Part shown: positions 17,524-26,500 of the stretch, one piece after another | Layout of the letters: the number at the start of each line of letters is the position of its first letter | Numbering within the stretch: position 1 is the first letter of the stretch | The notes under the pieces: generated by a model | Told to the model about the DNA's origin: nothing | Seen by the model: the letters and a program-made list of their open reading frames with translations, nothing else | The model's database searches: none | Made by a program: the position numbers and the translations under genes | Origin: Lentzea pudingi | Lineage (GTDB): Bacteria > Actinomycetota > Actinomycetes > Mycobacteriales > Pseudonocardiaceae | Length of the DNA: 64,000 nt | Assembly: GCF_014646255.1 (NCBI RefSeq) | Contig: NZ_BMNC01000001.1 | Span: 62,001-126,000 of the forward strand | Reading direction: 5' to 3'

Positions 17524-18510
17524 TTAAACAAGTTTCGGAAGCACTTCCGCCCCGAACAACCGGATCGTCTCGACGACCGATTCGTGCGGCATGCCCCCGA
17601 TGTCCACCATCACGAGGTGCGTGTCGATGGACAGGTGCTCCGCCAGCGCGTTCAGCCGTCGTGCGACCTCGTCCGGTGTCCCGCACACCGCGGCGCCGTC
17701 CATGATCGCGTCGACATCGATGTCGCCGTCCCCGCGCCACGGATCCGCGAACCGCGCGTACTCGGCGAGGTGCGGCCGCCACCGCTCCCGCGCGTCCTCG
17801 TTCGCCACGAACACATGGCTGGGCACGCCGACCCGTCCCCCGGGGAAGCGCTCGCGGTACCGCTCGACCACCTCGCGGTAGATCGACGGATCGCGCAACG
17901 TCGAGGGCAGCATCAGCGGCATCTCCAACTCGGCGCCCAGGTCCGCCGACACCGCCGACCCCGACCCGATCCACACCGTCGGCCGCGGCGTCTGCACGGG
18001 CCGCGGTGTCGTCGTCACCTCGCTGAGCGGTCCGCGGAACTTGCCGTCCCAGCTGACCCCCGGCTCCTCCAGCAGCTTGAGCAGCAACCGCAGGTGCTCC
18101 TCGAACCGCGCCCGCAGCTCACCCGGCTGCACCCCGAACGCCGCGTCGGTCTGCTGGTCGACCCCGCGCGCCACGATCAGCTCCGCACGTCCGTCCGACA
18201 GCACGTCGAGCGTCGCGAGCGCCTCGGCCACCAGCACCGGGTCGCGGTGGGCGAGCAGCGTCACGCCCGTCGAGAGCCGCAGCGTGGACGTCCGTGCCGC
18301 CACGGCCGCCAGCAGCAGCTCGGGGGCGGACACGATGTAGCGGGTGAAGTGGTGCTCACCGATCGCGACGCCCGCGAACCCCGCCTCCTCGGCCACGACC
18401 GCCTGCTCGACCATCGCGCGCAGCCGGTCGGCCTGGGGCACCTCCTGACCCGTGCACGGGTTGGGCAGGTGGTCACCCAGGATCAGGAGGTAGACGTCCA
18501 TGCGGGCCAT
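17524..18510 (-). CDS. LLM-class flavin-dependent oxidoreductase
   Basis: A 328-residue luciferase-like monooxygenase (TIM barrel), typically using reduced FMN or F420. Family features are AEEAGFAGVAIGEHHFTRY near residue 40, LSTGVTLLAHRDPVLVAEALATLDVLSDGR near 80-110, and VWIGSGS near 175. The substrate is unknown. ATG18510 is used; a second ATG nine bases in is possible. The GNAT gene diverges 20 bp away, and the short gap between the two starts holds no clear operator. Confidence 0.92.
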   Translation of the reverse strand: MARMDVYLLILGDHLPNPCTGQEVPQADRLRAMVEQAVVAEEAGFAGVAIGEHHFTRYIVSAPELLLAAVAARTSTLRLSTGVTLLAHRDPVLVAEALATLDVLSDGRAELIVARGVDQQTDAAFGVQPGELRARFEEHLRLLLKLLEEPGVSWDGKFRGPLSEVTTTPRPVQTPRPTVWIGSGSAVSADLGAELEMPLMLPSTLRDPSIYREVVERYRERFPGGRVGVPSHVFVANEDARERWRPHLAEYARFADPWRGDGDIDVDAIMDGAAVCGTPDEVARRLNALAEHLSIDTHLVMVDIGGMPHESVVETIRLFGAEVLPKLV

Positions 18511-18530
18511 TTTCCATCGTCCGGGGCAAG

Positions 18531-18809
18531 ATGGTTGATGTGGTCACCAACAATGAGTCCGAGAGCCGCTACGAGGTCCACGTCGACGGCGAGCTCGCCG
18601 GCTTCCTCGAGTACCGCGACGTCGGCGGCGTCCTCGCCCTCGTGCACACCGAGGTCGGCGAGGCGTACGCCGGTCAGGGGCTCGGCGGTCAGCTCGCCAA
18701 GTACGCGCTGGACGACGTGAAGGCCCGGGATGTCAAGATCTCCCCGTTGTGCCCGTTTGTCGCGAAGTACATCGACAAGCACCCGGAATACCGTGTTACC
18801 GTCCGGTAG
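18531..18809 (+). CDS. Small GNAT-fold N-acetyltransferase (YjdJ type)
   Basis: A 92-residue protein of the short GNAT group. The acetyl-CoA-binding stretch is EAYAGQGLGGQLAKYALD, and the end, LCPFVAKYIDKHPEY, is the conserved motif of YjdJ-type proteins. These are about half the length of ordinary GNAT enzymes; their acceptor is not known. It stands alone between the divergent oxidoreductase and the MBL gene. Confidence 0.9.
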   Translation: MVDVVTNNESESRYEVHVDGELAGFLEYRDVGGVLALVHTEVGEAYAGQGLGGQLAKYALDDVKARDVKISPLCPFVAKYIDKHPEYRVTVR

Positions 18810-18843
18810 TAGTTGCTTAAGCTAACGACGTTGTGCGCTGACG

Positions 18844-19848
18844 ATGAGGTGGGCGAGCGTGTGGAGTGAGCCGGGCGCGTTCGAGGTCGCACCAGGTGTG
18901 CACCGGATTCCGCTGCCGCTGCCGAACGACGGGCTGCGCGCGGTCAACGTCTACGCGATCGAGGACGGCGACGGGCTCGTCCTCATCGACTCCGGGTGGG
19001 CGCTGGACGAGGCCCGTGACCAGCTCGAAGCCGCCCTCGGCACCCTGGACAAGGGCTTCGAGGACATCCGCAGGTTCCTCATCACGCACGTCCACCGCGA
19101 CCACTTCACGATGGCCGTGTCACTACGCCGGACGTTCGGCAGCAGGATCGGGCTCGGCCTCGGCGAGCAGCCCTCGTTGCTGCACATGCTGCACGGCAAG
19201 GAGGACCAGAACGTCTCCGACCTGCGCAAGTGGGGTGCCGGCGAACTCGCCGAGACGTGGGTCAAGATCATGCACCACGTCGACCGGGGCGAGGCGCTGC
19301 GTGACTACGAGGAGCCCGACGAGTGGCTCGTGCGCAGCACCGTCGACCTCGAGCACCGCCGGCTGGAGGTCATCCCGACGCCCGGCCACACGCGTGGTCA
19401 CGTCGTGTTCGTCGACCACACCGCCAAGGTGCTGTTCTCCGGCGACCACGTGCTGCCGCACATCACGCCGTCGATCGGGTTCGAGCCGTTGCGGCCCGAG
19501 CTGCCACTCGGTGACTACATGACGTCGCTGCGGCTCACCCGTGAGCTGCCGGACCTCAGGCTGCTGCCCGCGCACGGCGAGGTGACGGACAGTTCACACG
19601 CCCGCGTCGACGAACTGCTGCAGTTCCACGAGCAGCGGCTGGAGGAGATCCACCGGGCCGTGGCGGGCAGCGCGTTCGAGACGGCGCGCAAGATCGGCTG
19701 GACGCGCCGCCAGCGCCGGTTCGACGATCTCGACATGTTCAACCAGGTGCTGGCGATCGGTGAGACGGCCGCCCACCTCGACGTTCTGGTCGAACGTGGC
19801 GAATTGACCCGAACTCTGAACGCCGGCGTGCTCGAATACCAGGCGTGA
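18844..19848 (+). CDS. MBL-fold metallo-hydrolase
   Basis: A 334-residue member of the metallo-beta-lactamase superfamily. The metal-binding HVHRDH motif is near residue 82; further ligands are in TPGHTRGH, SGDHVLP and PAHGE. A C-terminal winged-helix-like segment follows (WTRRQRRFDDLDMFNQVLAI), as in hydrolases of the LACTB2/glyoxalase II-like group. The substrate is likely a thioester or ester. ATG18844 is used. Its stop overlaps the acyltransferase start (GTGA), so the two are coupled. Confidence 0.92.
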   Translation: MRWASVWSEPGAFEVAPGVHRIPLPLPNDGLRAVNVYAIEDGDGLVLIDSGWALDEARDQLEAALGTLDKGFEDIRRFLITHVHRDHFTMAVSLRRTFGSRIGLGLGEQPSLLHMLHGKEDQNVSDLRKWGAGELAETWVKIMHHVDRGEALRDYEEPDEWLVRSTVDLEHRRLEVIPTPGHTRGHVVFVDHTAKVLFSGDHVLPHITPSIGFEPLRPELPLGDYMTSLRLTRELPDLRLLPAHGEVTDSSHARVDELLQFHEQRLEEIHRAVAGSAFETARKIGWTRRQRRFDDLDMFNQVLAIGETAAHLDVLVERGELTRTLNAGVLEYQA

Positions 19849-20570
19849 CACCGCTCGAACTGGCCGCCTGGACCTGGAAGATGCCCCGCAGGGGCAGGGG
19901 ATTCTGGTTCTCGCTGGCGATCGACGTCCTGTGGCCCGTCGTCGTGCTGTTCGTCAGGCTGCGCGTGCGGGGCAAGCAGCACGTGCCGGGCAACGGCGGC
20001 GTGATCCTCGCGTTCAACCACCTGTCCAACGCGGACACCGTGGCGGCCGTGGTCTTCGCGCTCATGTCGAACCGGGTGCCGCGCGTGCTCGCTAAGGCCT
20101 CCCTGTGGCGCATGCCGGTCTTCGGCTGGGTGATGCGTTCCGGTGGCCACATCCCGGTCGAACGCGGCACCGTGAAGGCCTCGGAGGCGCTCAGGCCCGC
20201 CGTGGAGGCGTTGCGCGACGGCGAGTGCGTGATGGTGTTCCCCGAGGGCACCTTCACCGACGACCCGGACAACTGGCCGATGAAGGGCAAGTCCGGGGTC
20301 GCGCGGATGGCGCTCGAGTCCCGCGTGCCGGTCGTGCCGGTCGCCGAGTGGGGCACGCAGGACCTGCTGCCCAAGGGCGCGGTCCTGCCGAGGTTGTTGC
20401 CCCGCAAGCGGATCGAGGTCGTCGCCGGCGCGCCGGTGGACCTGTCCGACCTGTACGACCGCGAGCTCACCGCCGAGGTGCTCGCCGAGGCCACGCGACG
20501 GGTCATGGCGGCCATCACGACCATGCTGTCGGGCATACGTTCCGCCGAGTCGGGTACCCGGAGTGCATGA
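19845..20570 (+). CDS. 1-acylglycerol-3-phosphate O-acyltransferase (PlsC family)
   Basis: A 241-residue membrane-associated acyltransferase of phospholipid synthesis. The catalytic motif appears as NHLSNAD near residue 58 (NH-x4-D), and FPEGTF near 132 binds the phosphate of the acceptor. A hydrophobic N-terminal helix (about residues 20-38) anchors it. GTG19845 overlaps the MBL stop by 4 nt. Its TGA overlaps the ATG of a 48-residue gene. Confidence 0.93.
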   Translation: MTPLELAAWTWKMPRRGRGFWFSLAIDVLWPVVVLFVRLRVRGKQHVPGNGGVILAFNHLSNADTVAAVVFALMSNRVPRVLAKASLWRMPVFGWVMRSGGHIPVERGTVKASEALRPAVEALRDGECVMVFPEGTFTDDPDNWPMKGKSGVARMALESRVPVVPVAEWGTQDLLPKGAVLPRLLPRKRIEVVAGAPVDLSDLYDRELTAEVLAEATRRVMAAITTMLSGIRSAESGTRSA

Positions 20571-20713
20571 CCACGCGAGAGGAATTCGAGTTGCGCAGGC
20601 GCCGTCCCGGTGGCACCGGGATCTGGGCACCTGTCATCCCTGACCCGCGCGAGCCCCAGGAATGGGTCGTGCAGGCCGACGAGGAGCCGGTGATCGTCCG
20701 CAGCGTCGACTGA
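20567..20713 (+). CDS. Small hypothetical protein coupled to plsC-like gene
   Basis: A 48-residue charged protein beginning MTTREEFELRRRRPGG. Its ATG overlaps the acyltransferase stop as ATGA. It has no TM segment and no recognised domain. The tight coupling and normal codon use are the main reasons to accept it. An array of TAGACG half-sites begins 2 nt after its stop. Confidence 0.55.
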   Translation: MTTREEFELRRRRPGGTGIWAPVIPDPREPQEWVVQADEEPVIVRSVD

Positions 20714-20714
20714 G

Positions 20715-20758
20715 CGTCTACTTGACCTAGACGGCGTCTAGACGTCCTAGACGCGTCT
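20715..20758 (+). repeat. Cluster of CGTCTA/TAGACG half-sites, probable complex operator
   Basis: Within 44 bp there are six copies of CGTCT(A) or TAGACG: at 20715-20720, 20728-20733, 20735-20740, 20739-20744, 20748-20753 and 20754-20758. They form two perfect palindromes, CGTCTAGACG (20735-20744) and AGACGCGTCT (20749-20758). The cluster ends 16 bp before the ATG of the HTH-zinc-finger gene and probably binds a cooperative regulator, perhaps that gene's own product. Confidence 0.7.
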
Positions 20759-20774
20759 GGCTAACGTGGACGCC

Positions 20775-21215
20775 ATGACTCTGGACGAGGAACTGCTGGC
20801 AGCGGCGCGGAAGGCGGGCACCGCCTCCTCCGCCGCGCAGGAGCAGGCCGACATCGCGAAGGCCGTCTACCAGCACACCGTGCTGCGGCTGCACCGCGCC
20901 GGTGGGTCCATGCGCGAGATCGCGGAGGCGCTGGGGATGAGCCACCAGCGCGTCCATCAGATCGTGGAGCAGTCCAAGCGGACCGAACGCTGCTGGTTCT
21001 GCGGGCGCGGCGCGGCCGACGTCGACAAGATGATGGCCGGGCCGGCCGCGCTGATCTGCGACCTGTGCGTCGCCGAGGCCCAGGTGGGCGAGGTCGGCGA
21101 CTGCTCGTTCTGCAGCGAGACCCGACCCGTCCACGAGGGTGCGGACGCGACCATCTGCCGGTCGTGCCTGGACTTCAGCGCCGCCGTGATCAGCGGGGCA
21201 GCTTCACCACGGTGA
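20775..21215 (+). CDS. HTH protein with two C4-type zinc-finger-like motifs (ClpX-type)
   Basis: A 146-residue protein. The N-terminal half is helical and contains a sigma-like HTH ([21 protein letters not shown], about residues 45-65). The C-terminal half holds two cysteine pairs, CWFCGRG with ICDLCV and CSFC with ICRSC, resembling tandem ClpX zinc-binding domains. It is probably a DNA-binding regulator; its target is unknown. The start is ATG20775; GTG20766 is an alternative. The half-site cluster lies directly upstream. Its 3' end overlaps the convergent response-regulator gene by 26 nt. Confidence 0.85.
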   Translation: MTLDEELLAAARKAGTASSAAQEQADIAKAVYQHTVLRLHRAGGSMREIAEALGMSHQRVHQIVEQSKRTERCWFCGRGAADVDKMMAGPAALICDLCVAEAQVGEVGDCSFCSETRPVHEGADATICRSCLDFSAAVISGAASPR

Positions 21216-21630
21216 CGAAGAAGTCGTCGATCTGCCGGACGACCTCGATGAACCTGTCGAAGTCGACCGGCTTGGTCACGTACGCGTTCGCGTACAGGCT
21301 GTAGCTGCGCAGGATGTCCTCCTCCGCCTCCGACGTCGTCAGCACGACGACCGGGATGGAGCGGAACTCCGCGTCGGCCTTGATCTCGCTGAGCACCTCA
21401 CGCCCGTCCTTGCGGGGCAGGTTCAGGTCCAGCAGGATCAGGCCCGGCCGCGGCGCGTTCGCGTACACGCCCTCGCGCCGCAGGAACTCCAGCGCCTCCA
21501 CGCCGTCCTTCACCACGTGCAGGGTGTTGCGGATCTTGTGGTGCTCGAACGCCTCCTGCGTCATCAGGGCGTCGCCCGGGTCGTCCTCGACGAGCAGGAC
21601 GTCGATCACGGTCATCGGTGTTTCAGACAT
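21190..21630 (-). CDS. Single-domain response regulator (Rcp1-like)
   Basis: A 146-residue stand-alone receiver domain. The acidic pocket is [10 protein letters not shown], the phospho-acceptor aspartate lies in [13 protein letters not shown], and the TTS and KPVD motifs complete the active site. Regulators of this type pair with phytochrome or CHASE3 kinases rather than binding DNA. ATG21630 has GAGGAAG just upstream and overlaps the kinase stop by 8 nt. It is the last gene of a three-gene signalling operon. Confidence 0.92.
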   Translation of the reverse strand: MSETPMTVIDVLLVEDDPGDALMTQEAFEHHKIRNTLHVVKDGVEALEFLRREGVYANAPRPGLILLDLNLPRKDGREVLSEIKADAEFRSIPVVVLTTSEAEEDILRSYSLYANAYVTKPVDFDRFIEVVRQIDDFFVTVVKLPR

Positions 21631-23140
21631 GTGCTTCCTCAGGTTGAGCGACGAGCTCGGGTGCGACGGGCAGGGTGAACTCGAAGCTCGTGCCGGAGTC
21701 CACATCGGTCTTCAGCCAGATCGTGCCGCCGTGGTACTCGACGATCTTGCGGCACATCGCCAGCCCGATGCCCGTACCCGGATAGGCGTCCTTGGGGTGC
21801 AGGCGCTGGAAGATGACGAAGATCCGGTCAGCGTACTCCGGCTCGATCCCGATGCCGTTGTCGTGCACGGAGAACTTCCACAGCTCCCCGTCGCGCTCCG
21901 CCTCGATGTTGATGACCGGGTCGGACGAGCCCCTGAACTTCAGGGCATTGCTTATCAGGTTCTGGAACACCGCGCTGAGCAGAGTCGCCTCACCGCGCAC
22001 GGAAGGCAGTTCCTCGGCCACGACCAGCGCCCTGGTCTCCTCGATCCGGTCGGAGAAGCTGTCGACGACCTGGCGCACGACCTCGTTGAGGTCGATCAGG
22101 GTCTGCTCGCGGGTCATCCGGCCGACGCGGGAGAACGCCAGCAGGTCGTTGATCAGCCCCTGCATCCGCTTCGCGCCGTCGACCGCGAAGTCGATGTACT
22201 GGTCGGCGCGCTCGTCGAGCTGGCCGCCGTAGCGGCGTTGCAGGAGCTGGCAGAACGACGCCACCTTGCGCAGCGGTTCCTGCAGGTCGTGCGAGGCGAC
22301 GTAGGCGAACTGCTCCAGCTCCGAGTTCGACCGCTGCAGCTCGGTCTTCGCCGCGTCGAGCGTCGCGAGCTCCTGCACGATCCGGCGGCGCATGGCATCG
22401 ACGTCCTGGCCGAGCTGGACCGTCTCGCGTGGACCGTCCGCGTCGATCTCGTGCTCGAAGTCGCCGGAGGCCACCTGGCGGGTGTGGTCGGCGAGCTCCG
22501 CGAGCGGGGCGATCAGCAGGCGGTGCAGCAGCAGCGACAGCCCGCCGATCACCGCGACCAGCAGCACGCCCATGCCGATCACCAGCCACAGCACCACGCT
22601 CGCCGCGTGGTCGAGGTCCGCGCGCGCCTGCCGGGCGAGCCCGCCGATGTCGATCCCCAGCGCCCCGATCTCGGCGCGGAGCTGGTCGAACAGCACCTTG
22701 CCGCGCTCGATGCCCCCTTCGGCACCGGGGGTGGTGCTGGACCGGGCGGCGGCGATCGTCGGCGTCGCGTACTCGGAGCGCCACTGGTCCGCGAGCTGCT
22801 CGATGCGGCTCACCCGGCCGTTGACGTCGCCGACGAGGTCGCGCACGCTCCGCGCGGCGTCCGCCTCGGCCTTCTGGCCGTCCAGGTACGGCGTGAGGAA
22901 GGCGTCCTGCCCGGTGAGCACGAAACCGCGCACGCCGGTCTCCTGGTCGAGCAGCGCGCGGTTGATCTCGTCCACGTGGCGCCCGGCGGGTTCGACCTGG
23001 TCGATCGTCCGTCCCCTGGCGCCGCTGAGCGCGTCGAGGGCGACGACGGTGGAGGAGATCGCGATCGCGGTCATGACCAGCAGGACCACGACGATGATGC
23101 CCAGCAGCCGGCTTGCCGACAGCTTTTGCGGCAGGTTCAC
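21623..23140 (-). CDS. CHASE3-HAMP sensor histidine kinase
   Basis: A 505-residue membrane kinase: TM1 at about 12-34, an extracellular CHASE3 domain ([13 protein letters not shown] near 66) to about 180, TM2 at 182-205, HAMP, then HisKA with phospho-acceptor His284 in [13 protein letters not shown], and a HATPase domain with NALKF, DNGIGI and GTGIGLA. The DLQEPLRKV box is typical of kinases that signal to Rcp1-type regulators. It starts with GTG23140, overlapping the phosphatase stop by 4 nt. Confidence 0.94.
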   Translation of the reverse strand: MNLPQKLSASRLLGIIVVVLLVMTAIAISSTVVALDALSGARGRTIDQVEPAGRHVDEINRALLDQETGVRGFVLTGQDAFLTPYLDGQKAEADAARSVRDLVGDVNGRVSRIEQLADQWRSEYATPTIAAARSSTTPGAEGGIERGKVLFDQLRAEIGALGIDIGGLARQARADLDHAASVVLWLVIGMGVLLVAVIGGLSLLLHRLLIAPLAELADHTRQVASGDFEHEIDADGPRETVQLGQDVDAMRRRIVQELATLDAAKTELQRSNSELEQFAYVASHDLQEPLRKVASFCQLLQRRYGGQLDERADQYIDFAVDGAKRMQGLINDLLAFSRVGRMTREQTLIDLNEVVRQVVDSFSDRIEETRALVVAEELPSVRGEATLLSAVFQNLISNALKFRGSSDPVINIEAERDGELWKFSVHDNGIGIEPEYADRIFVIFQRLHPKDAYPGTGIGLAMCRKIVEYHGGTIWLKTDVDSGTSFEFTLPVAPELVAQPEEAHV

Positions 23141-24282
23141 TTTCCGTCCTTCAGCAGCAGGATGGCCACGTCGTCGTCGAGTGCCCCGCCGTTCAGCTCC
23201 GTCACCTCCGCGATGACCGAGTCCATCCAGTCGGGGCCTTCCTGGAGCTGTCTGTGCAGGATCTCGCTCAGACGCTCGACGCCGAGCCGGTCGACGTCGT
23301 CAGGTACCCGGCCCTCGATCAACCCATCCGTGTAACAGGCGATCGACCAGCCGGACGGCAGCGGCACGTCCACGCCGGTCCACGCGTAGTCGGGGAGCAC
23401 GCCGAGCGGCACGCCGATCTTCGACTGCGGCAGGTCCGCGATCTGCGTGCCCGCGATCAGCAGCGGCTCCGGGTGCCCGGCGAGGAAGTAGCGCGCCGAA
23501 CGGCGGTCCGGCGCGACCGTGACCATGCACGCCGTGGTGAAGATGCCCTCGCCGTGCCGTTCCGCGACCAGCACCTGGTCGAGCGTCTGCAGCACCTTCT
23601 CGGCCGGCGCGCCGGAGAGGACCAGCGCACGCCACGCGATCCGCAGGCAGACACCCAGCGCGGCCTCGTCCGGGCCGTGGCCGCAGACGTCGCCGATGAT
23701 CGCGTGCACCGTACCGTCCGGCATGCCGACCGCGTCGTAGAAGTCGCCGCCGAGCAGCATCCGCTGGCCGCCGGGCTGGTAGCGCACGTCGAGACCCACG
23801 TCGGAGCCCTGCAGCAGCGGCGGGGGGAGCAGGCCGCGTTCGAGCCGGGACTGCTCGGCGGCCAGCAGGCTCGTCTCCCGGAGCTGGAACTCGGCGAAGT
23901 CGGCGCGGCGGCGTTCGACCGCGTACCGGACACCCCGCAGCAGCAGCTCTCCGTCGACCTTGCCCTTGATCAGGAAGTCCTCGGCACCCGCGGCGACCGC
24001 GTTGATGCCCTCCTGCTCGTCGTCGTGCCCGGTCAGCACCAGGATCGCCGGCGCGTCGGGTTTGGCCAGCAACCGGTGCAGGCCGGCGAGACCGTGCGAG
24101 TCGGGCAGACCGAGGTCGAGCAGCACGCATTCGGAGTCGGCGAGCATCTCCTCCGCCTCCGCGAGCGTGCCCGCGCGCGACAGGACGAACGGCGCGCTCG
24201 CTTCTTCGAGCAGCGCCTCGACGAGGAGGGCGTCGCCATCGTCGTCCTCGACCAGGAGGACGCGCACAGTTCTTGTTCGCAT
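23137..24282 (-). CDS. REC-PP2C (SpoIIE-type) serine phosphatase
   Basis: A 381-residue protein with an N-terminal receiver domain (VEDDDGDALL; acceptor aspartate in CVLLDLGLPD) and a C-terminal PP2C/RsbU-like phosphatase domain (GGDFYDAVGMPDG, DVCGHGPDEA, YTDGLIEGR, DDVAILLL). Such response-regulated phosphatases usually act on anti-sigma-factor antagonists. It is first in an operon with the CHASE3 kinase and a stand-alone receiver, so two receivers are available to one kinase. No anti-sigma antagonist gene is adjacent. Confidence 0.94.
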   Translation of the reverse strand: MRTRTVRVLLVEDDDGDALLVEALLEEASAPFVLSRAGTLAEAEEMLADSECVLLDLGLPDSHGLAGLHRLLAKPDAPAILVLTGHDDEQEGINAVAAGAEDFLIKGKVDGELLLRGVRYAVERRRADFAEFQLRETSLLAAEQSRLERGLLPPPLLQGSDVGLDVRYQPGGQRMLLGGDFYDAVGMPDGTVHAIIGDVCGHGPDEAALGVCLRIAWRALVLSGAPAEKVLQTLDQVLVAERHGEGIFTTACMVTVAPDRRSARYFLAGHPEPLLIAGTQIADLPQSKIGVPLGVLPDYAWTGVDVPLPSGWSIACYTDGLIEGRVPDDVDRLGVERLSEILHRQLQEGPDWMDSVIAEVTELNGGALDDDVAILLLKDGK

Positions 24283-24335
24283 CGAGTCGGACTTTAACGT
24301 TATTCGGCTGCGAGGTCCGCGTCAGACCTACCAGG

Positions 24336-24833
24336 ATGACGGGCGTGTTGATCCGTCTCGCCCAACCAGCCGAACTGCCGTACCTCCAGCAGATCGAAAT
24401 CGCGTCCGGCGAATCCTTCCGCGACGCCGGAATGCCCGAAATAGCCGACGACGACCCGTTGTCGCTGGCAGACCTCGCCGAGCACGAGGTCTGGGTCGCC
24501 ATCGGCGCGGAGGGCGTGCCCGTCGCGTTCATCGCGATCGGGGACGTCGACGGAGCGACGCACGTCCACCAGGTCAGCGTGCACCCTTCGCACGCGCGCC
24601 AGGGGATCGGCGCCGCACTGATCGAGCACGTCACCCGCGGGGAACGCGCCGTGACGCTGACGACGTTCCGCGACGTGCCGTGGAACGCGCCGTACTACGA
24701 ACGCCTCGGCTTCCAGGCCGTGGCCGACGTCACGCCCGGCCTGGCCGAGATCATGCGCGAGGAGGCCTCACGGGGCCTCGATCCCGCGACCCGTGTCGCG
24801 ATGGTCCTTCTCCCAGCGCAGGTACGAGCCTGA
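24336..24833 (+). CDS. GNAT-family N-acetyltransferase
   Basis: A 165-residue acetyltransferase. The acetyl-CoA-binding motif is HQVSVHPSHARQGIGAALIEH near residues 88-108, and the C-terminal YYERLGF is the conserved final strand-helix. The acceptor is unknown. ATG24336 follows AGG at 24333 and is preferred over an upstream in-frame ATG at 24273, which would run back toward the divergent phosphatase start. Its 3' end overlaps the convergent YkvA gene by 66 nt. Confidence 0.9.
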   Translation: MTGVLIRLAQPAELPYLQQIEIASGESFRDAGMPEIADDDPLSLADLAEHEVWVAIGAEGVPVAFIAIGDVDGATHVHQVSVHPSHARQGIGAALIEHVTRGERAVTLTTFRDVPWNAPYYERLGFQAVADVTPGLAEIMREEASRGLDPATRVAMVLLPAQVRA

Positions 24834-25238
24834 GGCCACCGAAAGACTGCTGAGCAACCACACCAGGACACCCGCGTCGTCGGTCACGCCGATCACCGGA
24901 AGGAACTCCGGCAGGACGTCGATCGGCGACACGAGGTAGACCAGCGCCACCGCCCACATCAGGACCTGGCTGCGCTGCAGTTCCGGGTAGCGGCCACTGC
25001 GCCAGGTCTTCCACAGCCGCGGCAACGCCTTCGCGCGCTGGATCGGGTTCCCGACCGCGCTCGGCACGCCCTGGGCGCGCTTGCGGCGGTTGCGCAGGAC
25101 GCCCAGGCCCGCGAACACCAGGCCGAGCGGGATCATCACCCAGCCGACGACCGCCGGGCTCAGGCCGCCGAGCGGGGCGTCGCGGAGCAACAGGACCAGC
25201 AGACCTGACAGCGAGATGAACGATCCGAAGACGACCAT
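24768..25238 (-). CDS. YkvA-family (DUF1232) membrane protein
   Basis: A 156-residue protein with two N-terminal TM helices (about 2-22 and 28-48) and a DUF1232 core with the signature YLVSPIDVLPEFLPVIGVTDDAGVLVWLL split across residues 95-125. The function of the family is not established. The last 22 codons overlap the convergent acetyltransferase gene. Confidence 0.85.
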   Translation of the reverse strand: MVVFGSFISLSGLLVLLLRDAPLGGLSPAVVGWVMIPLGLVFAGLGVLRNRRKRAQGVPSAVGNPIQRAKALPRLWKTWRSGRYPELQRSQVLMWAVALVYLVSPIDVLPEFLPVIGVTDDAGVLVWLLSSLSVASGSYLRWEKDHRDTGRGIEAP

Positions 25239-25250
25239 CTGCCGGGACTC

Positions 25251-25661
25251 CTAACTGGGCTCTTGGAAGAGCATCGTCGGAATGGCCTTGTGGGGCTGCT
25301 TCTGCTGCGCGGGCTCGGGTTCCCTGAGGTCGATCACGTGCTCGGGTTCCACCTCGGGCGCCTCTTCAACCACCGGCTTGCGCGCCGCCTTCACCGGCGG
25401 CGGCGTGGTCTGGTCCAGGGCGGCACGCGCATTGGAGATCCACACCTTCTGCATGGCCTCGTCCTTGCCCCCGGCCGCGGTGGCCGCGAGTCCGGAGAGG
25501 ACACCGCGGATGCGCGGAACCAGGGACGGATGGCGCCGGATCGCCTGCCACACCGCGTGATCACCCGGTAGCCGGGCGGACACGAGCCGCGAGACCTGAG
25601 CGCGCAGCTCCTCTGTGGACAGATCGAGCCAGCGCTCGACCGCTGACGGGCCAATCGCCAC
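25251..25661 (-). CDS. Hypothetical protein
   Basis: A 136-residue protein starting at GTG25661, with GGGAAGG about 8 nt upstream; a longer start at 25718 would lie inside a terminator hairpin. The N-terminal half is helical (AVERWLDLSTEELRAQVSRL), the C-terminal half acidic and proline-rich, probably disordered, ending near KAIPTMLF. No family was recognised. It ends 12 nt from the YkvA gene start on the same strand. Confidence 0.65.
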   Translation of the reverse strand: MAIGPSAVERWLDLSTEELRAQVSRLVSARLPGDHAVWQAIRRHPSLVPRIRGVLSGLAATAAGGKDEAMQKVWISNARAALDQTTPPPVKAARKPVVEEAPEVEPEHVIDLREPEPAQQKQPHKAIPTMLFQEPS

Positions 25662-25708
25662 GTAGCCAGCCTTCCCCGAACCTCTGCGGACTTCCGCGAA
25701 AACGACAA

Positions 25709-25745
25709 CTGCCCCCACAGGATCTCACGGATCCCGCGGGGGCAG
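25709..25745 (-). terminator. Terminator hairpin after the anti-sigma gene
   Basis: CTGCCCCC pairs with GGGGGCAG (8 bp), and the enclosed GGATC pairs with GATCC, giving a two-part stem. It begins 20 nt after the anti-sigma-factor stop in the direction of minus-strand transcription. Confidence 0.75.
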
Positions 25746-25765
25746 TGGTCTGGTGTCGTGAAACG

Positions 25766-26500
25766 TCAGGAGGCGACGACCTCGAGCAGCGTCTTGCCGT
25801 TCTCGTCGACGATCCGGAACGTGGCGATCTCGTGCCAGCGCATGGCGACGTTCGCCGCGAGCTTGATGGTCTTCTTGTCACCGGCCACCGGTTCCGGCGC
25901 GTACCAGGACGTGACCTGCGCGACACGGCCCGCCCGGCCCACCGCGACGAGTGACCCGCGGCCGGGACCCGCCATGCCGCTGATCTCGATGTCCATCGCG
26001 GTGCCCGACGCCTCGTCGGAGGCGGTGATCTTCGTGCCCACGCCGCTGTTCGGGTCTTCCTGCTGCACCTTCATCGACGAGTCGGGGGAGTTGTTCGCCA
26101 CCCGCGTCTGCGACGTCGTCGTGCTCGGTGCGGCCTGGTTCGTGCCGTTGTCCTTGCCGCCCACGACGAGCGAGGTGACCACGGCGGTCACCGCCACGAT
26201 GCCGGCGGCGGCGGCCGCGACACCCTGGGCGACGAACCACCGGCGGCGCTTCCTGCGCGCCGCGACGGCGTCGAGCATGACCCGCACCGACTTGCCGTCG
26301 GGGCGTTCCGGAGCTGTCCCGCGCAGCATCCCGCCCGCGTCGGCCTCGTCGATGAGGTCGGGCACCACCGCGAAGTCGCGCAGGTCAAGAGCACACCGCC
26401 GACATTCGGTCAGGTGGTTCTCGAACGCCTCCACCTCATCGGCATCGAGGATGCCGAGCACGTAGGCGGCGACGTCGAGGTGATCTGGTGCCGTTGTCAC
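25766..26500 (-). CDS. Membrane anti-sigma factor with zinc-binding (ZAS) motif, RslA/RskA-like
   Basis: A 244-residue protein. Its cytoplasmic N-terminus carries the ZAS motif HLTECRRC (HxxxCxxC) with an upstream His, which binds the sigma factor and can sense oxidation through its cysteines. One TM helix lies at about 92-115, and the extracytoplasmic C-terminal domain (about 150-244) resembles the RskA sensor domain. GTG26500 overlaps the sigma-factor stop. It is expected to hold the ECF sigma factor inactive until an envelope or redox signal triggers release. Confidence 0.92.
   Translation of the reverse strand: MTTAPDHLDVAAYVLGILDADEVEAFENHLTECRRCALDLRDFAVVPDLIDEADAGGMLRGTAPERPDGKSVRVMLDAVAARRKRRRWFVAQGVAAAAAGIVAVTAVVTSLVVGGKDNGTNQAAPSTTTSQTRVANNSPDSSMKVQQEDPNSGVGTKITASDEASGTAMDIEISGMAGPGRGSLVAVGRAGRVAQVTSWYAPEPVAGDKKTIKLAANVAMRWHEIATFRIVDENGKTLLEVVAS

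Noticed and set aside
21314..23335. A 673-codon open frame on the plus strand, opposite the response regulator and CHASE3 kinase
   Set aside because: Composition is that of an antisense frame, and the minus-strand genes are well-recognised families.
24295..24302. TAACGTTA palindrome upstream of the REC-PP2C gene as an operator
   Set aside because: Eight bases are too few to distinguish from chance without conservation.
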